Assembly: GCA_013043085.1 (NCBI GenBank)
Contig: JABDOU010000345.1
Coordinates: 1-12,001 of the forward strand
Reading direction: 5' to 3'
DNA from: Acidimicrobiia bacterium
GTDB lineage: Bacteria > Actinomycetota > Acidimicrobiia > Spongiisociales > SHLN01
DNA: 12,001 nucleotides
Below, one piece after another: positions 1 through 7,089 of the stretch (within the stretch, counting starts at the first letter, position 1; the number at the start of each line of letters is the position of its first letter). The notes beneath the pieces were generated by a model. It did not search any database and was not told where the DNA came from. It worked only from the letters and a program-made list of their open reading frames with translations. The position numbers and the translations under genes are program-made.

Positions 1-543
1 CCACTGGCCGTGGCGTTCGACAAGTATCCGATGATGAACTCGATGGATGCTGTTGGTTACGACGTCGAACAACGGAGCGGTGACATCGATTCGATCCCAC
101 GCTTCAGCTGGTACGCAGCAAGCTCGCGTATCCAGGCTCTGGTTGGATTCGACCTCGGTGAGTGGGTGGTAGCTGAAGGCTGTATGCAGATACAGTCGAT
201 CGACCTCGGGGACGTGACGAGAAACGTCGGGTGTGGCGACTCGGAAGAGCCGGTGATTGCTGCGGCTGTCACGGCGACGAAACCCGAAGTTGCGTACATC
301 AGCAAGACAGATGCAGCCACGTACGTTCTGAGAATTCTTGCGCTGGACTCAGGCGAAACCATCGGCTCGGTACGGATCGAAGGCGAGCCGCTGAGCCTGG
401 ATTATGACGGACAGTTTGCGGTCATCGCGATCAGGAGCGCTGATGGAGTCCGTTCAACGGTGATAGATATGGATTCGTACGCAAAACGTGAATTCAACGG
501 TCTCGCCTCTCTTGTGCGTGTGCCGATCACCAGGGATGGATGA
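1..543 (+). CDS. Uncharacterised protein, C-terminal part (5' end cut by window); paralogue of the next gene
   Basis: The frame is open from the first base, so the gene probably starts upstream; the GTG at 10 is only the first start codon visible. I do not recognise a named family. The visible 180 codons hold an EGC motif and a GCGD motif 16 residues further on, followed by stretches typical of beta-propeller blades (DSGETIGSVRIEG, then LSLDYDGQFAVIAI). The same order of motifs, EGC - GCGD - LDY - GLA - PIT, recurs in the C-terminal half of the following gene, so the two are tandem paralogues. No membrane segment is visible here; by analogy with the neighbour, an N-terminal anchor may lie outside the window. 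The stop is 6 bp before the next start in the same frame, so the two are probably co-transcribed. Function unknown; a cell-envelope or extracytoplasmic role is inference. Confidence 0.7.
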   Translation, partial: PLAVAFDKYPMMNSMDAVGYDVEQRSGDIDSIPRFSWYAASSRIQALVGFDLGEWVVAEGCMQIQSIDLGDVTRNVGCGDSEEPVIAAAVTATKPEVAYISKTDAATYVLRILALDSGETIGSVRIEGEPLSLDYDGQFAVIAIRSADGVRSTVIDMDSYAKREFNGLASLVRVPITRDG

Positions 544-549
544 TGGATC

Positions 550-1500
550 GTGCATGAGATCGACGAGATTCGCCAGGTCACCGAACGCTATGGCGACGAA
601 CCCTCGGAACGACCGCCAACCTGGTTGGGTGTCGGCGCGGTTGCTCTGGCTGTACTGACACTCATTGCTTCTTTTACGCTGGTTGGTGGGGACCGGGAGA
701 TATCGGCGGGAGGCACAACTAGCACGGCGCCTACTCCCGTGCTACCGGATCTTCTCATTTCTTCGCCCGACGGTGTTCGCTCGAGTGCAACCGGCGGCAC
801 GCTTCTCGACGAGTGCGTCGTCAAAGCGATAGCGGACCGGCTGGGTGGCATCATCGCCGAGTTGTGCATGCAAAGAGGCCTCGTTCACATCACGGCAAGC
901 GGCATCCGACGCCAGCTGGTCTTTGACGCCTTCTACCGGCTCGACGCACACTACGAACAAGCGCCCCAGCCCGGAGTCGTCGTCCTTGCTCTGGGCGACA
1001 CTTCTCTGGGCGACACCACATCGACGTTCGTATATCTGACAGGTTCGGAGACCCATCTGAGCGTGATCATGCCCGCATATACCGATCTGGATCAGCGAGA
1101 ACAGATCGTCTCAACCGTCGGCATCGACAGCAACGGTATCCCGGACGAGGGCTGTTTGCTGATCGAATCTCCCGGTGCCATCTACGAGAAGGGATGCGGG
1201 GACGACATTCCGGTCGTCACCATGTCAGCCATTCATCCGTTCGAGAACCTTGTGTCCTACGTTGAGAACGGACCGGGCGGAGATACCTCAATCAGCATTG
1301 TGGACGTTTCAACCGGCAATACGCAATCCAGGTTCGAAGTCGATGACACGCCAATTGAGCTCGACTACACCGACAATTGGTTGGCGATCGCGTTCGAAAA
1401 GGACGGCGCCGTGGTCACCCGCCTGGTGCAAACGGAGACGTACTATTTCGAGGACATCGTTGGCCTTGCCTTGTTTCAGAAAGGTCCGATCACGCTCTAG
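550..1500 (+). CDS. Uncharacterised membrane-anchored protein, probably extracytoplasmic; paralogue of the preceding gene
   Basis: This is a 316-residue protein from a GTG start 6 bp after the preceding stop. Residues 1-24 are hydrophilic, residues about 25-47 form one strong hydrophobic helix, and a Thr/Pro/Ser-rich stretch (about 54-65) follows, as expected for a signal anchor with the rest outside the membrane. Cysteines occur at 89, 106, 202 and 216; the last two lie in EGC and GCGD motifs shared with the upstream paralogue and could form a disulfide. The C-terminal segment (about 245-316) alternates beta-strand-like stretches such as TPIELDYTDNWLAIAF, resembling a propeller blade. Across the last 64 residues I count about 16 identities to the upstream protein without gaps. 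The homology supports the reading frame and the gene call. No catalytic motif is visible, and the N-terminal domain (about 80-190) has no counterpart in the visible part of the paralogue. Confidence 0.75.
   Translation: MHEIDEIRQVTERYGDEPSERPPTWLGVGAVALAVLTLIASFTLVGGDREISAGGTTSTAPTPVLPDLLISSPDGVRSSATGGTLLDECVVKAIADRLGGIIAELCMQRGLVHITASGIRRQLVFDAFYRLDAHYEQAPQPGVVVLALGDTSLGDTTSTFVYLTGSETHLSVIMPAYTDLDQREQIVSTVGIDSNGIPDEGCLLIESPGAIYEKGCGDDIPVVTMSAIHPFENLVSYVENGPGGDTSISIVDVSTGNTQSRFEVDDTPIELDYTDNWLAIAFEKDGAVVTRLVQTETYYFEDIVGLALFQKGPITL
989..1016 (+). repeat. In-frame 15-bp tandem microduplication inside the membrane-anchored protein gene
   Basis: The 13-mer CTCTGGGCGACAC occurs at 989-1001 and again at 1004-1016, a period of 15 bp. 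It encodes the repeated pentapeptide LGDTS-LGDTT. The frame is kept, so it is a simple slippage-type duplication rather than a mutation that breaks the gene. Confidence 0.8.
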
Positions 1501-1536
1501 TCGACCATCCGGATGCGTTCTCACATGGACACTGCA

Positions 1537-1595
1537 ACACATGAGACACACATGAGATCTGAAAAGGGGCGCGAGGATGAGACCTGAGACGAGAC
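1537..1595 (+). repeat. Helically phased direct repeat and GAGAC-type hexamer cluster upstream of dapA
   Basis: The 10-mer ACACATGAGA is present at 1537-1546 and 1548-1557, a period of 11 bp, about one helical turn. Further TGAGAC copies start at 1578 and 1585, and CGAGAC starts at 1590. Together with the two inside the 10-mers, this gives five (T/C)GAGA(C/T) hexamers in 54 bp directly before the presumed dapA -10 box. The layout resembles repeated binding half-sites for a regulator. No regulator can be named, and chance repetition in a purine-rich stretch remains possible. Confidence 0.4.
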
Positions 1596-1598
1596 TGC

Positions 1599-1604
1599 TA
1601 CCGT
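1599..1604 (+). promoter_or_regulatory. Putative -10 box (TACCGT) for a leaderless dapA transcript
   Basis: TACCGT fits TANNNT and ends 7 nt before the ATG at 1612, so transcription would start at or next to that ATG. No Shine-Dalgarno sequence lies at a usable distance from any of the three possible starts. No clear -35 element was found. The same arrangement recurs before three other genes in the window. Confidence 0.45.
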
Positions 1605-1611
1605 GATGCCT

Positions 1612-2499
1612 ATGCGACCTACACCATTTGGCTCGGTTCTCACGGCCATGCTCACACCTTTTGATGTCAACGGAGAAGTCAACTACGAAGCTGCCTGGGA
1701 ATTGGCCCGGTATCTCGTAGACACGGGAACGGAGGGCATCGTGGTGTGCGGCACCACCGGCGAATCGCCGACCCTTTCAGACCTGGAGAAGATTGCCCTG
1801 TTCAAAACCGTTCTCGAATCTGTCGGTGACAAGGCCTATGTGATTGCCGGCACCGGAACCTACGACACGGCTCACTCGGCATCCATGTCTCGGAAAGCCG
1901 CCGACCTCGGGTGCCATGCGCTCATGGCCGTGACCCCCTACTACTCAAAGCCCCCGCAGGCCGGTCTGGTCGCCCATTTTTCTGCGATAGCCGATGCGAC
2001 AGACCTTCCGGTGATGCTCTACAACATCCCAGGACGCACCGCCCGGCTCATCGAGATTCCGACGCTGAAAGAACTCGCCGATCATCCGAACATCGTGGCT
2101 GTCAAAGACGCTGTTGACGACCTCGAGTTCACAAAGACAGAACTCGTCACGCTTCCGGATGACTTCGGCGTGTACGCAGGATCGGATGCTTTCACGTACG
2201 ACATCGTGTCGATGGGTGGATCCGGCGTGGTTTCGGTGGCAGCACACCTCGTGGGCAATCAGATATCGAAGATGATCGAGGCGATCAGGTCTGATGATGG
2301 CGCGACCGCAGAGCGGCTACATCTGGCGATGATGCCGCTTTTCGAGGCCCTGTTCCTCGAGCCGAATCCCATGCCGCTCAAGGCAGCGCTCGGTCGAGTC
2401 TGGAAAGAAGTCGGACGCCCCCGTCTGCCGCTGTTGCCTGCCGACGAGTCGGTGACCCGGCAGGTGCTCAAAGCGCTTGGGGAGGCTCAGCTGGCATGA
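1612..2499 (+). CDS. dapA: 4-hydroxy-tetrahydrodipicolinate synthase (DapA)
   Basis: DapA condenses pyruvate with aspartate semialdehyde, the first committed step of the diaminopimelate/lysine pathway, in the cytoplasm. Counting from the upstream GTG at 1603 (298 residues), all family landmarks are present: GTTGES at 50-55, YYSKPP at 113-118, the catalytic Tyr140 in YNIPGRT with Arg145, the Schiff-base Lys168 in AVKDA, and EPNPMPLK near the C-terminus. In-frame starts are GTG 1603, ATG 1606 and ATG 1612. I prefer 1612 because a TACCGT -10 box lies 7 nt upstream and because MRPTPFGSVLTAM is a normal DapA N-terminus; this gives 295 residues, the usual length. It overlaps the rnj start by 4 nt (ATGA), so the two are translationally coupled. 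The end is certain and the start is less so. Related N-acetylneuraminate-lyase-type aldolases share the fold, but the motifs and the rnj-ftsK context favour DapA. Confidence 0.95.
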   Translation: MRPTPFGSVLTAMLTPFDVNGEVNYEAAWELARYLVDTGTEGIVVCGTTGESPTLSDLEKIALFKTVLESVGDKAYVIAGTGTYDTAHSASMSRKAADLGCHALMAVTPYYSKPPQAGLVAHFSAIADATDLPVMLYNIPGRTARLIEIPTLKELADHPNIVAVKDAVDDLEFTKTELVTLPDDFGVYAGSDAFTYDIVSMGGSGVVSVAAHLVGNQISKMIEAIRSDDGATAERLHLAMMPLFEALFLEPNPMPLKAALGRVWKEVGRPRLPLLPADESVTRQVLKALGEAQLA

Positions 2500-4118
2500 G
2501 TATCTCCGTAACGTTTCTCGGAGGACTCGGCGAGATCGGGCGCAACTGTGCCGCGATCGAGATAGATGGCAAGCTGGCGCTCATCGACTGCGGGTTGATG
2601 TTTCCGGAAGAGGACATGCTTGGTGTCGACCTCGTGCTTCCCGATTTCGCGTGGATGATTGATCGAGCTGATGATGTCGAATGCGTAATTTTGACCCACG
2701 GCCATGAAGACCATGTGGGTGCGCTCAGCTATTTCCTCGCTGAAATCAATGTGCCGGTTTATGGCACAGAGCTCACAGTGAACCTTGCCGCATCCCGACT
2801 CGAAGAGAACAGGATCGACGCAAAGCTCCATGCAATGGAAGACAACGAATGGCGGGAGGTGGGCCCGTTTCGATTCAAGCTGGTTCCCGTTTCCCATTCC
2901 ATCCCACAGGGGTCGGGGGTGGCGTTCGATACCGATGAGGGCATCATTGTGCACTCGGGTGACTTCAAGCTCGATCCGACGCCGATCGACAACCGGCCGA
3001 CCGACCTCCCGACCTTTGCCGAGCTGGGACGCGAGGGCGTGAGGTTGTTGCTCGCCGACTCCACCAATGCCGAGGTGCCCGGCTTTGTTTCATCAGAGTC
3101 GTCTCTCGGAAGGAACCTCTACGACATCATCGCTGCCGCCGAAGGCCGGGTGGTGGCTGCATGTTTTGCAAGCCACATCCACCGTGTGCAGCAAATCGTC
3201 GATGCGGCTCTCGCCGATGGTCGCAAGATCGCTTTTCTCGGGCGCTCGATGCTCAGGAATATGGAAATTGGCCGTGACCTCAACATTGTTGACGTGCCCG
3301 ACGACCAGGTGATTCCGATCGATCAGGTGTCTGATCACGATCCCGGCCGCACCATCGTGATATGTACCGGCAGTCAGGGTGAGCCATTTGCCGCCCTATC
3401 GCTGATGGCGGCAGGCGAACACCGGAACGTCAAGATTGGTGACGGTGACACCGTTCTCATTTCGGCGACCCCGATCCCCGGGAACGAAAAGAAGGTGTCG
3501 CGGGTCATCAACGGGCTCCTGAAAACCGGTGCCGACGTGGTTCACGGGCGTAATGCCAAGGTGCATGTTTCCGGGCACGCCGCCGAATCCGAACTCCTCA
3601 CGTTCCTGAACGTGGTGCGTCCGCAAGCATTTGTTCCTGTCCACGGTGAGTATCGGATGCTGCGCGCGCATGCGGCTCTGGCCGAGGCGATGGACGTAGC
3701 CGACGTGTTCGTGTGTGAAGACGGCGATCGCATTGTTGTCGACGGCAACAAGACCTTCGTCGAGCGGCGTGCGGTCCCGGCTGGATACGTTTACCTCGAT
3801 GGCTCGATGGTTGGCGATGTCAAGCGTGCGATTCGAGACCGTAGGCACCTGGCAGATGAGGGGGTAGTTGTGATCACGGTGGGCGTGGACAGTACGACCG
3901 GCGAGATCGTCTACGGCCCTGACCTCGACAGCCACGGGTTGATGGATCAACCGGCCGAGATGCTGGCCATGGTGGCTCGTGAGGTCGAAAAGGCGATTGC
4001 AAGCGGAAACCCTGACCCTGATGCAGTTCGACGTCACGTATACGAAACCGCCCGCAGAATCATAAAGAGCGAGACGCGGCTGCGTCCCGTCGTACTCCCG
4101 GTGGTGATCGAGTTTTGA
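2496..4118 (+). CDS. rnj: Ribonuclease J
   Basis: RNase J is a metallo-beta-lactamase/beta-CASP RNase with endonuclease and 5'-3' exonuclease activity in mRNA decay and rRNA processing. The 540-residue protein begins with LGGLGEIGRN and carries the metal motif HGHEDH at 68-73, His134 in VPVSHS, Asp156 in HSGDFK, the beta-CASP region (about 210-350) with TGSQGEP at 291-297, HVSGHA at 357-362 (His357, His361) and PVHGEYR at 381-387 (His383). The C-terminal domain (about 450-540) ends in a family-like basic plus beta-strand tail. Length and motifs are those of an active enzyme. The ATG lies in the dapA stop overlap (ATGA), with GGAG at 2481-2484 as a modest ribosome-binding site. The next gene starts at its own stop (TTGA), so dapA-rnj-membrane protein reads as one operon. 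The dapA-rnj-ftsK neighbourhood is common in actinobacteria (general knowledge). Confidence 0.96.
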   Translation: MSISVTFLGGLGEIGRNCAAIEIDGKLALIDCGLMFPEEDMLGVDLVLPDFAWMIDRADDVECVILTHGHEDHVGALSYFLAEINVPVYGTELTVNLAASRLEENRIDAKLHAMEDNEWREVGPFRFKLVPVSHSIPQGSGVAFDTDEGIIVHSGDFKLDPTPIDNRPTDLPTFAELGREGVRLLLADSTNAEVPGFVSSESSLGRNLYDIIAAAEGRVVAACFASHIHRVQQIVDAALADGRKIAFLGRSMLRNMEIGRDLNIVDVPDDQVIPIDQVSDHDPGRTIVICTGSQGEPFAALSLMAAGEHRNVKIGDGDTVLISATPIPGNEKKVSRVINGLLKTGADVVHGRNAKVHVSGHAAESELLTFLNVVRPQAFVPVHGEYRMLRAHAALAEAMDVADVFVCEDGDRIVVDGNKTFVERRAVPAGYVYLDGSMVGDVKRAIRDRRHLADEGVVVITVGVDSTTGEIVYGPDLDSHGLMDQPAEMLAMVAREVEKAIASGNPDPDAVRRHVYETARRIIKSETRLRPVVLPVVIEF

Positions 4119-4582
4119 CGGACCGTCTTGGCGAATATCGCGAACGTCTCTTGACCGGCGTCAACGAGCATCTAGACGACGGCGAGAGCGCAACAATGGC
4201 TGTGCTTGTCCAGCGCCGTGCGCGCTGGGCATTGCCGCTCGGCATTGTTGCCGCATTGCTGGTCTCCCTTGTCTTGGGTGAAGGCAACGCTCTCGTACGC
4301 GGCGCTCTGATCGGTTTGAGCATCGCCGGCGTGCTCATGTACGGCACGACCTTTTTTACGTTGGCCCGGACACAACGGGGCCTGGTATTCGCTCGAACCT
4401 CAAAATGGAGCCAGAATCGCGTCCAGGAAATCGTGGAACGGATGCCGGTAGACACTCCTATCGAGCACAAGCCGGGGCTCATGACGGACCGGCTCAAGAT
4501 CGAAGGTCGTAGCTATCTGATGAACCGCCAGTTTCGAACCGTACTCCAGGACATGATTGGTGGGAACACCGCCGGATCTTGA
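4115..4582 (+). CDS. Small uncharacterised membrane protein with two transmembrane helices
   Basis: This 155-residue protein starts at a TTG that overlaps the rnj stop by 4 nt (TTGA); no better in-frame start is apparent. Residues 1-35 are charged. Hydrophobic segments at about 37-55 and 62-83 would form a helical hairpin in the membrane. The C-terminal soluble part (about 84-150) has the look RTQRGLVFAR..., then KIEGRSYLMNRQFRTVL, reminiscent of short membrane proteins with a small beta-rich domain after two helices. I cannot assign it to a named family. Translational coupling to RNase J and position before ftsK suggest co-expression with a housekeeping operon. Any role in anchoring or regulating RNase J is speculation. 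Confidence 0.7.
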   Translation: MTDRLGEYRERLLTGVNEHLDDGESATMAVLVQRRARWALPLGIVAALLVSLVLGEGNALVRGALIGLSIAGVLMYGTTFFTLARTQRGLVFARTSKWSQNRVQEIVERMPVDTPIEHKPGLMTDRLKIEGRSYLMNRQFRTVLQDMIGGNTAGS

Positions 4583-4691
4583 TCGCCGTTCGACCTGTCC
4601 CTATGGCGACGTAGCGGTCGGGCGTGCGCGCGGTCTGCGCGACCTCCGTCCACAGAGCGCGAAAATCCTCCTTACTTTCTGAATCGACCGT

Positions 4692-4697
4692 TAGGGT
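4692..4697 (+). promoter_or_regulatory. Possible -10 box (TAGGGT) before ftsK
   Basis: TAGGGT fits TANNNT and lies 10 nt before the chosen ftsK ATG, giving a leader of only about 4 nt. The 125-bp gap 4583-4707 otherwise holds only a weak 5-bp GC hairpin (CGCGC-GGTCT-GCGCG, 4627-4641) without a T tract. No good -35 was seen, so the call is tentative. Confidence 0.25.
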
Positions 4698-4707
4698 TCG
4701 CAATCGA

Positions 4708-6975
4708 ATGGCACGCACTACATCAACTCGTAGTGGGGGCTCCGGGCGGAACCGGGTGCGGAAAACAGCAACCAAGAAAAAGAAGTCCTCGACTCCCACA
4801 GGCGTGCTGGCGCAAGCACGCATGGCGGTCCGGGACCGATTTGAGCATCAGGCAGACGATATCTGGGGCCTCGTCATGCTCGTGGTCGGCCTCATCCTGC
4901 TGCTCGGATTCTTCAGCTTTTCGGGTCCGTTGGGCGATGCAGTCGTTACCGGGCTCCGTTTCCTCTTTGGGGTCTGGGCGATCCTCGTTCCGACTGCGAT
5001 CTTGCTCGTCGGCCTGACGTTGATCATCGGCAAAGTGAGAGATGGCGATCACGCACGCTTGCCGCTCGGTCTCGGGTTTCTCTTCTTCGGGAGCCTCGGA
5101 CTCTTCCACCTGTTGAGTGGAACGGAGCCGCTGGCCGCGGGTGTCGAGGTCGTCGCCGATCGTGGTGGGGTCATCGGCGCGTTGATTTCATTTCCGATCA
5201 GACGCGTTGTCGGACTGTTGGGCGCCTTCATCATTCTGTCCGCCGTTATCGGTGTCGGTGCCCTGATTGTCACGAGGTCAACCCTGCGGGAGGCCGCACT
5301 GGCCGTCGGGGAACTCGGGCGCACGCTCGTCCGACGCGTGAAGCATGCCATGCAGTCGTACCGGCGACCAGATCGGCCTCACGTCCAGTCACCCGATCCG
5401 GCTCCCGTCGTCGCGGCAAAGAAACCGGAGCGTGCCCGACCGCCTCGTGCCGACCAGAAGTCGAAGCGACCGCCGGTCAAGAAGCCGGAGCCCGAGCAAC
5501 CGATACCACGTGTTGCGCCCAACAAGAATTACGTGAAACCGCCTCTCGATCTCCTCTCTCCAGGGCGGGGCGGGACGCAGGACAAGCGATCGCTCGAAGC
5601 AACCGGCCGCGAATTGGAGGCAACACTTCGCCAGCACGGTGTCGACGCCCGACTCGTTCGAATTGTGCCAGGACCAACCGTGACGCGGTACGAAATCGAA
5701 CTCGCGCCGGGGGTAAAGGTCAACAAAATCACGAGCCTCACCAACGACATTGGCTACGCGCTCGCAACACCGGACGTACGGATTCTGGCTCCGATCCCGG
5801 GCAAGTCGGCCGTTGGCGTCGAAGTACCCAACAAGAAACGGCGCCTCGTCACGCTGAAAGACATTCTTGATTCGCCAGAGGCGCGGGAGAACGACAATCC
5901 GCTAGCTGTCGCACTCGGGATGAACATTTCCGGGAGACCGGTCATGGTGAACTTGAATGAACTTCCTCACGTGCTGATTGCGGGTGCCACCGGCGCCGGC
6001 AAATCTTCATGTATCAATGCACTCGTGACGTCCATTCTGGTCAGGGCCTTGCCGGAAGAAGTCCGTCTGATCCTCGTGGATCCAAAGCGCGTGGAAATGG
6101 GACAGTACGACGACGTACCTCACCTGCTCACCAAGGTCATAACCAACCCCAAAAAGGCGGCGGATGCCCTCAACTGGGCAGTTGACGAGATGGATCGTCG
6201 ATATCAGCTGCTGGCGGATGCGGGCGTTCGCGATATCACCGGATATCACGAGAAGTGGGACGCAGGTGGGCTGGAAACCGATTCGTTCGATCGGTTCCCC
6301 TACATCGTGATCGTGGTCGATGAGCTAAACGATCTCATGATGGTCGCAGGCAAAGTGGTCGAGTCTTCAATCGTTCGCATTGCACAAATGGCCCGCGCCA
6401 TCGGCATCCACCTGGTACTTGCGACCCAGCGTCCCTCTGTCAACGTCATCACCGGTGTGATCAAGGCAAACGTTCCATCCCGAATGGCGTTTTCGGTGGC
6501 GTCGCAGGCCGATAGTCGGGTCATTCTCGACAGCGTTGGGGCGGAGAAGCTGATCGGGCTCGGCGATCTCCTTGTCGTGACGGCGCGGGATCCAAAGCCC
6601 GAGAGAATTCAGGGAGCCTTTGTAGAAGAATCCGAGATCGGCGCCGTTGCAGAGTGGGTGCGCGAACAGGGCCAGGCCCAATACGACGAGCGAATGTTCA
6701 AGAAGGTCGAGGCTCAGGCAAAAGCAGCCGAGGACGCCGACGGGGAAGATCCTGAGCTGTTGAAGCAGGCCATCGAACTCGTCGTGCGGTCTCAGCTCGG
6801 ATCGACTTCCATGTTGCAGAGAAAACTGCGAGTTGGCTTCGCGCGGGCAGGACGATTGATGGACATTCTCGAGCGGAGGGGCGTGGTTGGGCCCTCGGAG
6901 GGGTCCAAGGCCCGGGAAGTTCTCATCCGTCCTGAGGAGCTCGAGGAGTTCGTCAGCGGAGCCGCCGTGACCTGA
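4708..6975 (+). CDS. ftsK: DNA translocase FtsK/SpoIIIE
   Basis: FtsK is a membrane-anchored, septum-located hexameric ATPase that pumps DNA to complete chromosome segregation. From ATG 4708 it is 755 residues: a Lys/Arg-rich cytoplasmic N-terminus (1-50), four hydrophobic segments (about 52-70, 81-108, 119-137, 153-188), and a short Pro/Lys/Arg-rich linker (about 200-290). The alpha/beta motor follows, with Walker A GATGAGKSS at 426-434 (Lys432), Walker B ending VVDELNDLM with Asp538/Glu539, and ATQRPS at 572-577. A winged-helix gamma domain (about 683-745) contains STSMLQRK, the DNA-orienting part of the family. The frame runs upstream to a GTG at 4624, but the ATG gives a typical basic N-terminus and has a candidate -10 just before it. 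Walker B reads DELND where DE(L/F)AD is usual, a mild change. It may have its own promoter or read on from the rnj operon. Confidence 0.96.
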   Translation: MARTTSTRSGGSGRNRVRKTATKKKKSSTPTGVLAQARMAVRDRFEHQADDIWGLVMLVVGLILLLGFFSFSGPLGDAVVTGLRFLFGVWAILVPTAILLVGLTLIIGKVRDGDHARLPLGLGFLFFGSLGLFHLLSGTEPLAAGVEVVADRGGVIGALISFPIRRVVGLLGAFIILSAVIGVGALIVTRSTLREAALAVGELGRTLVRRVKHAMQSYRRPDRPHVQSPDPAPVVAAKKPERARPPRADQKSKRPPVKKPEPEQPIPRVAPNKNYVKPPLDLLSPGRGGTQDKRSLEATGRELEATLRQHGVDARLVRIVPGPTVTRYEIELAPGVKVNKITSLTNDIGYALATPDVRILAPIPGKSAVGVEVPNKKRRLVTLKDILDSPEARENDNPLAVALGMNISGRPVMVNLNELPHVLIAGATGAGKSSCINALVTSILVRALPEEVRLILVDPKRVEMGQYDDVPHLLTKVITNPKKAADALNWAVDEMDRRYQLLADAGVRDITGYHEKWDAGGLETDSFDRFPYIVIVVDELNDLMMVAGKVVESSIVRIAQMARAIGIHLVLATQRPSVNVITGVIKANVPSRMAFSVASQADSRVILDSVGAEKLIGLGDLLVVTARDPKPERIQGAFVEESEIGAVAEWVREQGQAQYDERMFKKVEAQAKAAEDADGEDPELLKQAIELVVRSQLGSTSMLQRKLRVGFARAGRLMDILERRGVVGPSEGSKAREVLIRPEELEEFVSGAAVT

Positions 6976-7036
6976 GCTGTCACCTGAGACCGGAAACAGA
7001 TCATCTGCCCACGCACCATGACCAGATCGGCTGTAT

Positions 7037-7051
7037 CCTGTTTCGAACAGG
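7037..7051. repeat. Small inverted repeat CCTGTT-TCG-AACAGG
   Basis: Perfect 6-bp arms, CCTGTT at 7037-7042 and AACAGG at 7046-7051, flank a 3-nt spacer, 61 bp after the ftsK stop. There is no T tract on either side, so it is not a convincing intrinsic terminator. An operator-like site or a stabilising mRNA 3' hairpin is possible. The rest of 6976-7089 shows no gene or RNA I can support. Confidence 0.35.
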
Positions 7052-7089
7052 GCTCCCGGTTGGACGTGGCATGTGCCTCCGCGAACGCA

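Noticed and set aside
2487..2954. 155-codon minus-strand frame across the dapA/rnj junction
   Set aside because: Antisense to the conserved RNase J metal-binding N-terminus; no motif or start signal.
3396..4037. 213-codon open frame on the minus strand inside rnj
   Set aside because: It lies wholly antisense to RNase J, whose motifs are unmistakable; the frame is a codon-usage shadow with no recognisable domain.
4627..4641. Intrinsic terminator between the rnj operon and ftsK
   Set aside because: Only a 5-bp GC hairpin without a following T run; read-through into ftsK cannot be excluded.
4624..4707. Extended ftsK N-terminus from GTG 4624
   Set aside because: It would add 28 residues atypical for FtsK and cover the candidate promoter; ATG 4708 gives a normal basic N-terminus.
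7030..7060. tRNA T-arm-like hairpin (CCTG-TTTCGAA-CAGG)
   Set aside because: The loop register is wrong for a T-loop, and no acceptor stem, D-arm or anticodon arm can be built around it.
7037..7063. LexA/SOS box built on TCGAAC
   Set aside because: The matching half-site (GTTGGA-like) is about 10 nt away instead of 4 and is imperfect.
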